Positions 17,310-25,874 of a DNA stretch of 64,000 bases are shown piece after piece (position 1 is the first letter of the stretch; each line of letters opens with the position of its first letter). The position numbers and the translations under genes are program-made. A model generated the notes under the pieces. It was not told where the DNA came from. It saw nothing but the letters and a program-made list of their open reading frames with translations, and made no database searches. Source of the stretch: JAKAFX01 sp049965715 (GTDB lineage: Archaea; Thermoplasmatota; Thermoplasmata; Thermoplasmatales; Thermoplasmataceae); assembly GCA_049965715.1 (NCBI GenBank), contig JBMFWA010000008.1, positions 1 through 64,000 on the forward strand. Reading direction: 5' to 3'.

Positions 17310-17839
17310 AGATTACTTTAAGCGGACCCATAGGAAGCGGGAAATCGACTGTTGGTATTCTACTGTCTAGAAAACTGCAGATAGAATTCATCTCAGGCGG
17401 AGAAATTTTCAGACAGAATGCCAAAAAGCACAACATGACTCTTGCCGAATTCGGAAAATATGCTGAAGCAAATCCTGAAATAGACAGAGAACAGGACCTT
17501 GGACTCCTTCAGTTACTCAGGACAAAGGAGAACCTTGTACTTGAATCCAGGCTTGCTGGCTGGATTGCCACAAAGAATGCGATAGATGCAACAAGGATAT
17601 ATATCGACGCAGACATCGAGGTCAGGATTGAGAGGGTGATGAAGAGAGAGGGTGGTACCAGGGAGGAGGTTATGCAGCTTGTCAAGGAAAGAGAAGCTTC
17701 AGAACTCAGGAGATACAGTAAATATTATGGCATTGATTACAGGATTCCCGAATACTACGATATTATAATTGATACAACTAAGATTTCAGCGGAAGAGGGA
17801 GTGGATATTATTTATGCGGGAATCAACCCTACGTGCTGA
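17306..17839 (+). CDS. cmk: Cytidylate kinase
   Basis: 177 residues with Walker A GPIGSGKST at residues 6-14 and the archaeal CMP kinase pattern ISGGEIFRQNAKKHNM, ESRLAGWIA and REGGTREEV. It phosphorylates CMP and dCMP. Its ATG overlaps the preceding stop (ATGA). The genes for eL14 and eL34, which in many archaea sit between cmk and cbf5, are absent. Confidence 0.95.
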   Translation: MKITLSGPIGSGKSTVGILLSRKLQIEFISGGEIFRQNAKKHNMTLAEFGKYAEANPEIDREQDLGLLQLLRTKENLVLESRLAGWIATKNAIDATRIYIDADIEVRIERVMKREGGTREEVMQLVKEREASELRRYSKYYGIDYRIPEYYDIIIDTTKISAEEGVDIIYAGINPTC

Positions 17840-18920
17840 TGAACTCAATGGTTTTATTGTAATAGACAAACCAAAGGGCCCCACCAGCCATCAGCTAGAC
17901 TACTGGGTCAGAACCATGCTAAACGTGGAGAGGGTTGGACATATTGGCACTCTTGATCCTGGAGTTTCAGGGGTTCTGGTCATGGCTCTCGGGCATTCCA
18001 CAAGGCTCATAGACATTGCACATGAGGATCCCAAGGAATATGTCGGAGTCATGAGGTTCCATGGCGACGTTGATGAAAAGAAAGTGCGGGAGATATTTTC
18101 TCTCTTTACAGATGAGATTTACCAGATTCCACCCGTCAGGTCAGCGGTTGCAAGAACACTAAGAAAGAGACGAATCTATTCACTTGATATTTTGGAAATG
18201 AAGGGCAGGGAAGTTCTCTTCAAAGTTAGATGCGATTCCGGAACCTATATACGTACCCTGTGCGTGGACATTGGGTACATGGCTTCCGGCGGGGGACAGC
18301 TTGAGGAGCTTCGCAGAATTTCAACCGGGCCATTCACGGAAGATATGTGCATCACAATGCAGGATGTCAGCGATGCCGCGGAATTGCTCAAGAAGGGTGA
18401 CGATCGCCTTTTACGGAAAATCCTTGTTCCGCCAATATTTCTCTTCAGGGACAAGCCAAAGATTGTGATCAAGAAATCTGCAATGGGGACAATTGCCCAC
18501 GGTTCTGATCTTTACCCTGGAGGAATAAAAGCGGTCATTGGAAATCCTGTGAAAGGCGACAGGGTATGTGTTATCTCCGAAGATAACAGTGTTGTGGGCA
18601 CTGGGATTATGCTTACTCCTGCAGACGAAATATCCGACGTGAAGGTTGTGGATTTTGACAGAATACTTATAGACCCGCCTGATGTGAGTGAAAAACATGT
18701 CGAACCCAGAAAAAGTGAAATGGTACGGTACGGAAACCAGGGAAGGAATAAAAGAGTTCAAAAATTTGGAAACAGGCTTCATGGAAATTTTTCAGGAGCT
18801 GAGAGAAGGAAAAATTCCGGAAACAGAGAATGGGGTAACCAGCCGAAAAAAAGTCCCGGATTTAAGGAATCTCCTGCTGGAATACGAGAAAAAAAGGATA
18901 AAAGAAGAATTCACAGATGA
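17814..18920 (+). CDS. cbf5: tRNA/rRNA pseudouridine synthase Cbf5 (TruB family) with basic tail
   Basis: 368 residues from ATG 17814, overlapping cmk by 26 nt. The catalytic aspartate is D48 in GHIGTLDPGVSG. The thumb-loop RSAVARTLRKRRIYSLDIL, the CDSGTYIRTLCVDIG motif and a C-terminal PUA domain (about residues 205-285) follow. Cbf5 normally ends here; this frame continues for about 75 very basic residues (K, R, N, G) that share their DNA with the start of nop5. It is the catalytic subunit of H/ACA guide RNPs and also acts on tRNA U55. Confidence 0.94.
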   Translation: MRESTLRADELNGFIVIDKPKGPTSHQLDYWVRTMLNVERVGHIGTLDPGVSGVLVMALGHSTRLIDIAHEDPKEYVGVMRFHGDVDEKKVREIFSLFTDEIYQIPPVRSAVARTLRKRRIYSLDILEMKGREVLFKVRCDSGTYIRTLCVDIGYMASGGGQLEELRRISTGPFTEDMCITMQDVSDAAELLKKGDDRLLRKILVPPIFLFRDKPKIVIKKSAMGTIAHGSDLYPGGIKAVIGNPVKGDRVCVISEDNSVVGTGIMLTPADEISDVKVVDFDRILIDPPDVSEKHVEPRKSEMVRYGNQGRNKRVQKFGNRLHGNFSGAERRKNSGNREWGNQPKKSPGFKESPAGIREKKDKRRIHR

Positions 18921-19530
18921 CATGTACATCGTGAAGCTCGGGATGTTCAGGAACGAACTTCACAAAATCATTAATTCGTATTATGAGAAGATACAGGGCT
19001 TTGGTATCCTCGCAGGCTATGATAAGACCAACCAGGATCCATGCATTTATATAAGAAATTTCAAGCCTGCACACGAGGGCAGTGATGTGCTTCCCATTAT
19101 GGAGTCTATCTCAGATGCTGGAGTGAATGTCTGCGACCTGAGAGACAGTGTTAACAACTTCCTTTCGGAAAGGGTCAGATCTTCCTTCCCAAATGTGACC
19201 GAGCTTCTAGGTGTTGATCTCGCCGTAGACTTTCTCGTTATATCAGGGGGTCTTAAGAAGATGATCAAGATGCCTGCAGGCACACTGCAGATTATTGGGG
19301 CAGAGAAAGCATTTTTCAGCCATATGAGGAGAGGCACGAGGAATCCGAAGCATGGAATAATATTCAAGTATGCAGGACTTGCATCCCTTCCTCCACGTTA
19401 CAGAGGGAGGGTAGCCAGAACCATAGCGAACAAACTTGCCATTGCGATAAGAGCTGATTTTGCACATACTATCATCGATGTGGCTTCAATGAAAAAAACC
19501 ATCTCCGATAAGATGAAAATCAGATCATGA
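18697..19530 (+). CDS. nop5: Nop5-type C/D guide RNP core protein
   Basis: 277 residues from ATG 18697 (a GTG at 18688 is possible). The Nop domain is clear at about residues 165-245: MPAGTLQIIGAEKAFFSHMR, then NPKHGIIFKYAGL and RGRVARTIANKLAIAIRADF. A helical segment at about 60-115 corresponds to the coiled-coil part. The N-terminal fibrillarin-binding domain is shorter than usual. Nop5 bridges L7Ae and fibrillarin in 2'-O-methylation RNPs; no fibrillarin gene is beside it. It overlaps cbf5 by 224 nt and purF by 6 nt. Confidence 0.88.
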   Translation: MSNPEKVKWYGTETREGIKEFKNLETGFMEIFQELREGKIPETENGVTSRKKVPDLRNLLLEYEKKRIKEEFTDDMYIVKLGMFRNELHKIINSYYEKIQGFGILAGYDKTNQDPCIYIRNFKPAHEGSDVLPIMESISDAGVNVCDLRDSVNNFLSERVRSSFPNVTELLGVDLAVDFLVISGGLKKMIKMPAGTLQIIGAEKAFFSHMRRGTRNPKHGIIFKYAGLASLPPRYRGRVARTIANKLAIAIRADFAHTIIDVASMKKTISDKMKIRS

Positions 19531-20979
19531 GACCTGGTAGCCCTCGAGCTCGGCCTGATAAGAGTATTTTTCACCGGCAATGTTGACGGGATACTCGCCG
19601 GTAAGGCAACCAAGGCACAGTGCTTTCCCTGGTTTTCCAATGGCCTTTGTCAGGTTATGAATTGAAAGATACCCGAGGCTGTCGGCGCCAATCTCCTCCC
19701 TGATCTGGTCGACAGTCTTCCCAGTTGCCACGAACTGGTCCTTGGTCTTCATGTCGACACCGAAGTAACAGGCATGAGCTATGGGAGGAGAGCCAACCCT
19801 TACATGAATCTCAGCAGCACCATTTCGTCTCAGCATTGAAACAATGTGCCTGATTGTGTTCCCTCTTATTATGCTGTCATCGACCAATACAACCTTCTTG
19901 CCGGATATCACCGACTTGATGGGGTTGAGCTTGAGCTTGACAGCCGCGGATCTACTTTTCTGCGTGGGCATAATGAAAGTTCTTCCGGAATACCTGTTTT
20001 TGATCAGTCCCTCACTGTATGGTATTCCTGATTCATTGGAAAAACCCAGAGCCTGGGCGCGGCCTGAATCAGGGACAGGGATAACAACGTCTGCATCCAC
20101 CGGATGCTCCCTGGCAAGCAGCCTGCCAATCTCGGTCCTGACAGTGAAAACCTCCATATCGTCAATTATACTGTCAGGTCTCGCAAAATAGACGTACTCA
20201 AACATGCAGTGCGCTGTTTTACCATTGTTGACAGTGAATATTGATTCCACACCATCATTTGTTATCTCGACAAGTTCTCCTGGTTTGATATCACGAATCA
20301 TCTCACCATCAAGAGATTCAAAAACACAACTCTCAGAAGCGATGACATAGTTCTCCCTCACCTTCCCTACAACAAGTGGCCTTATTCCAAGTGGGTCCCT
20401 CAGTCCAAAGAGCCGATCATTTATCAGGACGGTGACAGCATATGCGCCTTTCAGCTTTGAAACCGCAGCTCTGAAGCCGTTCTTTATTCCCTTTTCAACT
20501 ATTTCCCTGGAGAGTTCCATTAGCATGACCTCGGTATCTGATGAGGTCAAAAAGGCGGACCCTTTCTTCTTAAGTTCCTCCTTCAGTGGTTCAGCGTTAG
20601 TAATCTCGCCGTTGTGAGAAATGGCCATATATCCTATTGAATTTGAAATGACGAACGGACCTGCATTCTCAATGGTCTTAGTTCCCTGAGTGGAATACCT
20701 CGTGTGGCCTATTCCAACATTCCCAGATAACGATGCATAGTTAAGACCTTCACGCTCCGGAAAAACTTCTGATACAAGCCCCATTCCCTTCTTGAGATGC
20801 ACAACAGAGCCGTCAAATGTTGCAATACCTGCACTTTCCTGACCTCTGTGCTGTAGCGCTTTCAGTGACACAAGCAGATCGTAAAATGCCTGTTCTTTGC
20901 CGTATATTCCAACTACGGCACAATGTTCATCTGGCTTTTGCCCAATGGTAAGATCTGATTCTGGGGTCGGGGAACCCAC
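19525..20979 (-). CDS. purF: Amidophosphoribosyltransferase
   Basis: First committed enzyme of purine synthesis, making 5-phosphoribosylamine from PRPP and glutamine. The 484-residue form starts at GTG 20979, behind AGAGGTG, inside eL37; a GTG at 21024 is possible but less well placed. The catalytic cysteine is C20 (DEHCAVVGIYG), so a 19-residue propeptide is removed. The Ntn domain shows HRGQESAG and the PRPP loop is VVLVDDSIIRGNT. A cysteine cluster near the C-terminus (CLGCLTG) suggests the Fe-S-type enzyme. Confidence 0.94.
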   Translation of the reverse strand: MGSPTPESDLTIGQKPDEHCAVVGIYGKEQAFYDLLVSLKALQHRGQESAGIATFDGSVVHLKKGMGLVSEVFPEREGLNYASLSGNVGIGHTRYSTQGTKTIENAGPFVISNSIGYMAISHNGEITNAEPLKEELKKKGSAFLTSSDTEVMLMELSREIVEKGIKNGFRAAVSKLKGAYAVTVLINDRLFGLRDPLGIRPLVVGKVRENYVIASESCVFESLDGEMIRDIKPGELVEITNDGVESIFTVNNGKTAHCMFEYVYFARPDSIIDDMEVFTVRTEIGRLLAREHPVDADVVIPVPDSGRAQALGFSNESGIPYSEGLIKNRYSGRTFIMPTQKSRSAAVKLKLNPIKSVISGKKVVLVDDSIIRGNTIRHIVSMLRRNGAAEIHVRVGSPPIAHACYFGVDMKTKDQFVATGKTVDQIREEIGADSLGYLSIHNLTKAIGKPGKALCLGCLTGEYPVNIAGEKYSYQAELEGYQVS

Positions 20980-21091
20980 AGGAAGAGCACCTCTTTTCCC
21001 TGATGTGGTAAGTGTGTTTTCCACATCTCCTGCATGTAATATGAACTTTCTTCCTTCCCATTTTGCCCATTACGGCTGTTCCATTGCTCAT
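20927..21091 (-). CDS. rpl37e: Ribosomal protein eL37
   Basis: A 54-residue gene on the minus strand, ATG 21091 to TGA 20927. Cysteines C20, C23, C35 and C38 form the zinc ribbon (ITCRRCGKHTYHIREKRCSS), and the N-terminal MGKMGRKKVH and C-terminal RIRSYHWAKAR match archaeal eL37. It lies 2 nt after the lsm stop, the conserved archaeal lsm-eL37 order. It overlaps the start of purF by 53 nt in a different frame. Confidence 0.95.
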   Translation of the reverse strand: MSNGTAVMGKMGRKKVHITCRRCGKHTYHIREKRCSSCGFPDPRIRSYHWAKAR

Positions 21092-21093
21092 TG

Positions 21094-21342
21094 TCAATCA
21101 CCTGATGATGGAGATATATATATCACATTGTCTCCTCTTACTAGCACACGCTGGTGTACGCCAACGTTTTGATCATTAATTACTTCTCCTGCGTTTTTGA
21201 TGACTAGGTTCATATAAACGTCATATCCTTCAAGTACTCCTGAATACAATCGCTTACCCTTCACTTCAACCATTACACCCCGGTCAATGGACTGCCGAAG
21301 GACATCCATTGGCTTAACTACGGAAACTCCAGGTTTAGGCAT
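21094..21342 (-). CDS. Sm-like archaeal protein (Lsm)
   Basis: 82 residues with Sm1 (VMVEVKGKRLYSGVLEGYD, then MNLVIKNA) and Sm2 (VLVRGDNVIYISP) motifs. Sm-like archaeal proteins form heptameric rings that bind U-rich RNA. The gene starts the lsm-eL37-purF operon; a leftward TATA-like TTAAATA at about 21373-21380 is about 30 nt upstream, so its mRNA is nearly leaderless. Confidence 0.95.
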   Translation of the reverse strand: MPKPGVSVVKPMDVLRQSIDRGVMVEVKGKRLYSGVLEGYDVYMNLVIKNAGEVINDQNVGVHQRVLVRGDNVIYISPSSGD

Positions 21343-21560
21343 TTATGCTTCGAACGTTTATTGTTATACTCTATTTAACCTTAGCGAGAGTAATAATACA
21401 GCGTTTCTACCGCAAGATTCTGTGATGTACAGGAGGATGCTGTCATAGTACATTCACAGATTGTCAGGCATTTCGCTTCACAGAGCAGTCCATCACAAAA
21501 AGCGCGGAACGTCCTGTTCTGTATATAATTAGAAACGATCTGATCGATGTTAGACTGAAG

Positions 21561-24500
21561 CTACGCTTTCAGGAGTTCTTTCCTTGCCAGAACCATCTGA
21601 GCATACATTTTTGCACCAGTCCGGGTAAATAACTCCATTGCTTTGTTCAGGGACTCGTCTGACTTATTCAGGTTACCGGTGTCCTGATATATAGCGGCTA
21701 GAAGCAGAAGATCGCGTCCTGCAAAGAAACTTAATCCCAGTTCGTTCCATACGGCTACAGCCCTGGTTAATTTCTCTTCGGCTTCGTTAAATTTTTTCTC
21801 TTTCATGGCTATGACGGCCCCTGCCCGATAATGAAGCGCTGCAAGCCATTTTTGATTCAATGACGAAGCCATTTCCCCTAACATTTTATCTCGCTCACGT
21901 GCCTCTTCCAGTTGACCGATCCTTGCGAAAACCTCTGAAGACGTCGAATAGATTAAGCCCCTGGGCAATACTGTCTCGTTGGTAAGAGGAGTATCCCTGT
22001 ACACCGCTTCTGCTCTTTCGAGCGTATTCATGAAATCGTCATCTGCTTCCGAATCTGAGTAATAAAGGAGTTCAGGAATAATGTGAATAAACCTGTACTG
22101 CATACCCTCAATCCTGGCAATAGTGGCAAGGCATTTTAAAAGTTCATCGCGATCCCCGTTTGCAAGATAATACCAGGATAGCACACCGTTCTTATAGGCG
22201 TTGAAGTGACGTTCATATAATGTTCCCGCCATTGCCATAACATCTTTCCTCGGAATATTGTCCAGTTCTTGCCTCGCCTCCTCGAACCCTTTTGCAAAAA
22301 CCGAGTAAAAGTAAGTGCGTTCAAGTTTCAATATACTCGTGTTGCTGTGGCTCCCATGATGTTCTGAATCTTCGATAGCAGCATCGAAGGAATCTTTGGC
22401 CTGCTTGATATCCATCATGACAAAAAAGTAAAAGTTCGCAAGAAAATCATAAACCTGAGGTCTTATCAATATCAGATTTACATCCTTCTCACCGGATGGA
22501 TTGGATATTGATTTGATAATATCTCTGTAACCTTGAACAGCGTTCTCTATGTCCGCTTCTGATTTTATGTCGCTGATGGAGAGCCTCAAAATTTCTGCCC
22601 AAAAAATTATGGACTTATTGGAAAAGTTATTCAGCTTATCTTTGTTTTCATCCGTCATCTTTTTCAGAATAGCTGACACTCTCTTTGCCTCCTTGATGTC
22701 GCCTTGAACCTGAGCAGTCGTAGCATAGGAAAGCAAAAAATTGAATCGTGCCTCAAATGTTTCGTTTGAGTCCTTGATTGCCTCTACTTCTCTGTATATG
22801 TTCTGGGATTCGTTTGGGTGATACTGAACACAAATCTCGGCTGATTCAATAAATTGTCTGTCGTCGCCTATTTCCCTAAAAATATCCATAGCAGATCGGG
22901 CATTTTTATACACATTGCTAGGATCAATACCTCTCAGATTCCTGGCAATCTGAAGGTGCAGGTGCGCCGTTTCCCTTTTCTTCTCATTTAAATCTGAGAA
23001 CGGAAGAACAGACACAATGTCAAGACAGTTTTCATATGCGTTAGCTGCTCTGGATAACTCTGCCATAGAAGAGAGAATATCTGCCTCCATCTTTCTGTAT
23101 TTAAGTGATTTTGCAAGGTTTCCTCCTTCCTGAAAGTGTTCAGCTAGACTTGAAATTGATAAACCATCCATATTCTCCGCAGGTATACTCTCTTCCATTA
23201 TCTCACCGATTCTCTCGTGCAGTCTTTTTCTGCGGATCATGCTGATGTCTCCGTACAGTATCTCCCTGACCTGCGGGTCGGTGAAATACATCCTGACAGA
23301 TCCTAAGCCTCCCTTCCTTTCGGATAGGAATTTCTTCTCTATTAGGTCCTCCAGCATATTCATGAACCTATCCTCATCATTTATCCCGGAAAGTTTCATC
23401 AATATTTCATAATCAAAGTCCTGACCTATTACGGATGCCGTCCTCAAAAGGTTCAGATAATCTTCACTCAACCCTTCAAGCTTCGCCCTCACGATACTTC
23501 GCAACGATGTTGGAATCTTGAGGGTTGAGAGTGAATCCCTGTCCCATGTTCCGTCGTCTTTCTGGTATATCTGTCTCTTTTCGATCAGATACCTCAGCGT
23601 TTCTTCCAGAAAAAGCGGGTTACCGTATGTCTTACCATATACAAGATTTAGAAACTCGTCCGATATGTCATCAATGCTGTCACCCAGGTAATTTGAGATC
23701 AGCCGTCTTGTATTTTCCCTATCAAGATTGTTAAGTTCAATAATTTCAAGAGACCTGGCTTTGATAGCTTCTTCCATTGCTTTGAATACATCTGATGCCT
23801 CATCCAGTGGGTTTGAAGACCCCGCAAGAACGGTCCTCTGCGAACCAACTGATTCGTAGTAATATTTGAAGAAACTGAGCGAGTATGAATCCATAAACTG
23901 GACATCGTCGAATGAAATGAAGAGGGGGTTTTCTCTCGACATGTTCTCAATGAAAACTGAAACTGCTTCGTTGAACCTGGCCTTCTGCTGCTGGGGATCC
24001 AGTACCGTAAATTCAGGAACTTTGCCAAGCCTGGGGGCAATCTCCGGCACAATCTTCTGCATCTGATCAGCATAATCTCCGCATATTTTGTATATGAACT
24101 GCGTTGGCTGAGAGGAAACGTAGTCTCGGAAAAGTTCCGAAAGAGCCTGTCCCGGTATACCAGTTTTGTTCTGACCACATCTTACTGATAATACAGTAAA
24201 CCCTCTCAGAGCTGCGTAGGCCCTTGCTTCTTCAAGAAATCTTGTCTTTCCGGAGCCTGTCTGGCCAACAACCATGACCATGGAACCTGATCCTGTTAAT
24301 GCGCTGTCTATCAGAGATCGCATCTTCTTCATTTCATTCTCCAGGCCAACAAGTGGTCTCCTGTGATGGCCTGATGAGGTTGTTGAGAACGATTCGGTGA
24401 ATTTACTGTCCATTGTGTTTTTATCGCTGATGGATGTGTTTTCATCGGAGTACTTCAGCGACTTTAGGGTTGAGAGCAGTTCTGAGGCTGATTGGTATCT

Positions 24501-25268
24501 GGAGAACGGGTCCTTAGACATGAGCTTCATTATAATAGATTCCAGATCTTCCGGGAATTCCTTTCTTGTTCTCCTTATGGGAATGGGCATGTCATTTATG
24601 TGACTGTAAATAAGCTTGAGATTGTCCTTGGAAACAAAAGGAGGATGTCCGGTGGCCATGTTGTACATAACACAACCAAGCGAGTATAAATCCGAGCGCG
24701 CATCATTTTCTCTGCCGAGTGCACTTTCCGGTGATATAAATGCCGGCGTACCAACGATTGCACCAGCATGTGTGAGTTTAGGGCTATCCACTGACCTGGC
24801 AAGGCCGAAATCCATGAGCTTTGGTACATTATCCTTTGAGATCATTATGTTTTCTGGTTTTATGTCACGGTGCAGTATACCAAGTTTATGAGAGTATTCA
24901 AGAGCATCGGCTATGAAAATGGAGATCCTCACTATCTCTGAAGGTGAAAGCTGAGACTTATCTTTAATGATATCATCCAGACTTTTCCCGTCTACAAATT
25001 CTATTACAAGAAATGGATGACCATCTATGCTGCCTATATCATAGACGGATACTATGTTTGGGTGATTCAATTTTGCTGTGGTTTGAGCTTCCCTTTTAAA
25101 CCGTGTCCCGGTCTCTTCGTCTAAAGATGTTTTTATCATTTTTAGAGCAACTGTTCTGCCCAGCATGTTATCAGTGCACTTGAACACTATTCCCTTTCCA
25201 CCCTCGCCAAGTTTCTTTACCACCACGTACCTTCCATCAGAAAATGATTTTGGATTATCTTCACTCAT
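21561..25268 (-). CDS. Ser/Thr protein kinase fused to AAA-type ATPase and TPR array
   Basis: 1235 residues. Residues about 12-275 are a Hanks-type kinase with all catalytic parts: LGEGGKGIVF, lysine in VALKMI, HRDIKPEN, LMDFGLA and GTPAFISPE. Residues about 310-560 are an ATPase with Walker A GQTGSGKT and Walker B FISFDDV, followed by a winged-helix-like region. The remaining 600 residues are helical TPR-like repeats. No membrane segment is seen. The architecture resembles bacterial STAND-type kinase regulators and is uncommon in archaea. A palindrome lies between its TATA box and start codon. Confidence 0.93.
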   Translation of the reverse strand: MSEDNPKSFSDGRYVVVKKLGEGGKGIVFKCTDNMLGRTVALKMIKTSLDEETGTRFKREAQTTAKLNHPNIVSVYDIGSIDGHPFLVIEFVDGKSLDDIIKDKSQLSPSEIVRISIFIADALEYSHKLGILHRDIKPENIMISKDNVPKLMDFGLARSVDSPKLTHAGAIVGTPAFISPESALGRENDARSDLYSLGCVMYNMATGHPPFVSKDNLKLIYSHINDMPIPIRRTRKEFPEDLESIIMKLMSKDPFSRYQSASELLSTLKSLKYSDENTSISDKNTMDSKFTESFSTTSSGHHRRPLVGLENEMKKMRSLIDSALTGSGSMVMVVGQTGSGKTRFLEEARAYAALRGFTVLSVRCGQNKTGIPGQALSELFRDYVSSQPTQFIYKICGDYADQMQKIVPEIAPRLGKVPEFTVLDPQQQKARFNEAVSVFIENMSRENPLFISFDDVQFMDSYSLSFFKYYYESVGSQRTVLAGSSNPLDEASDVFKAMEEAIKARSLEIIELNNLDRENTRRLISNYLGDSIDDISDEFLNLVYGKTYGNPLFLEETLRYLIEKRQIYQKDDGTWDRDSLSTLKIPTSLRSIVRAKLEGLSEDYLNLLRTASVIGQDFDYEILMKLSGINDEDRFMNMLEDLIEKKFLSERKGGLGSVRMYFTDPQVREILYGDISMIRRKRLHERIGEIMEESIPAENMDGLSISSLAEHFQEGGNLAKSLKYRKMEADILSSMAELSRAANAYENCLDIVSVLPFSDLNEKKRETAHLHLQIARNLRGIDPSNVYKNARSAMDIFREIGDDRQFIESAEICVQYHPNESQNIYREVEAIKDSNETFEARFNFLLSYATTAQVQGDIKEAKRVSAILKKMTDENKDKLNNFSNKSIIFWAEILRLSISDIKSEADIENAVQGYRDIIKSISNPSGEKDVNLILIRPQVYDFLANFYFFVMMDIKQAKDSFDAAIEDSEHHGSHSNTSILKLERTYFYSVFAKGFEEARQELDNIPRKDVMAMAGTLYERHFNAYKNGVLSWYYLANGDRDELLKCLATIARIEGMQYRFIHIIPELLYYSDSEADDDFMNTLERAEAVYRDTPLTNETVLPRGLIYSTSSEVFARIGQLEEARERDKMLGEMASSLNQKWLAALHYRAGAVIAMKEKKFNEAEEKLTRAVAVWNELGLSFFAGRDLLLLAAIYQDTGNLNKSDESLNKAMELFTRTGAKMYAQMVLARKELLKA

Positions 25269-25281
25269 ATCTTACTTCATC

Positions 25282-25309
25282 TTAACTATAAGAAGATAGT
25301 TAATTAAAT
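25282..25309 (-). promoter_or_regulatory. Promoter and palindromic operator of the kinase gene
   Basis: TTAACTAT (25282-25289) and ATAGTTAA (25296-25303) are perfect 8-nt arms with a 6-nt spacer. On the minus strand a TATA-like TTTAATTA overlaps the far arm (25301-25309), and the start codon is at 25268. The palindrome therefore covers the expected transcription start, a classic place for a repressor. Confidence 0.5.
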
Positions 25310-25450
25310 TTTCGAAAAGACAGGTATTTACTGCGTTGCGGAACATTATTTCATTAAGTTTAATTAGGATGACCGATATGATAAAACCCCTGTTTCTGAC
25401 TTCATGATTTTTCAGTTCTAATTTTCGGAAAAGGATCAATCTGATAACTA

Positions 25451-25460
25451 TTTAAATATA
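25451..25460 (+). promoter_or_regulatory. TATA box of aIF5A
   Basis: TTTAAATATA at 25451-25460 lies 25-34 nt before the aIF5A ATG at 25485 with no ribosome binding site between, so the transcript is probably leaderless. Confidence 0.7.
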
Positions 25461-25484
25461 TATTATATTGCCCTTTGATAACCA

Positions 25485-25874
25485 ATGAGTTGGCAGGAAG
25501 CCGAAGTTAGAGAACTGAAAGTTGGAAGATACATGCTGATTGATGATTCCCCGTGCAAAATCATGGAAATAACCATGTCAAAGCCAGGAAAGCATGGAGA
25601 AGCAAAAGGAAGAATAGTGGCAATTGGGATATTTGACAATCAGAAGCACAGTGTTGTGTATCCGGTCAAACATAAGGTCAAGGTCCCCATCATAGAGAAG
25701 AAGAATGCTCAAGTTCTTTCAGTCGCCAACAAGGAGGCTCAATTGATGGATTCCGAGACCTTTGAAACCTTTGTTATACCATTGGATGACGATATCGTTG
25801 ATCGCGTAAAACCCGGCACTGAGATTTCATACTGGGAGGCAATGGGAAAACGCAAAATAATGTTCCAGAACTAG
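25485..25874 (+). CDS. eif5a: Translation factor aIF5A
   Basis: 129 residues: N-terminal SH3-like barrel with the hypusination loop MSKPGKHGEAK, where K36 is the modified lysine, and a C-terminal OB domain. aIF5A relieves ribosome stalling and needs hypusine or deoxyhypusine. The next gene is an agmatinase, an enzyme of the polyamine route that supplies the modification. Its stop TAG is directly followed by an ATG and a run of eight Ts. Confidence 0.96.
   Translation: MSWQEAEVRELKVGRYMLIDDSPCKIMEITMSKPGKHGEAKGRIVAIGIFDNQKHSVVYPVKHKVKVPIIEKKNAQVLSVANKEAQLMDSETFETFVIPLDDDIVDRVKPGTEISYWEAMGKRKIMFQN

Noticed and set aside
18688..18696. GTG start for Nop5 at 18688
   Set aside because: ATG 18697 is the stronger codon and no ribosome binding site favours the GTG.
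20980..21024. purF start at GTG 21024
   Set aside because: GTG 20979 has a properly spaced AGAGGTG and gives a normal propeptide length before the catalytic cysteine.
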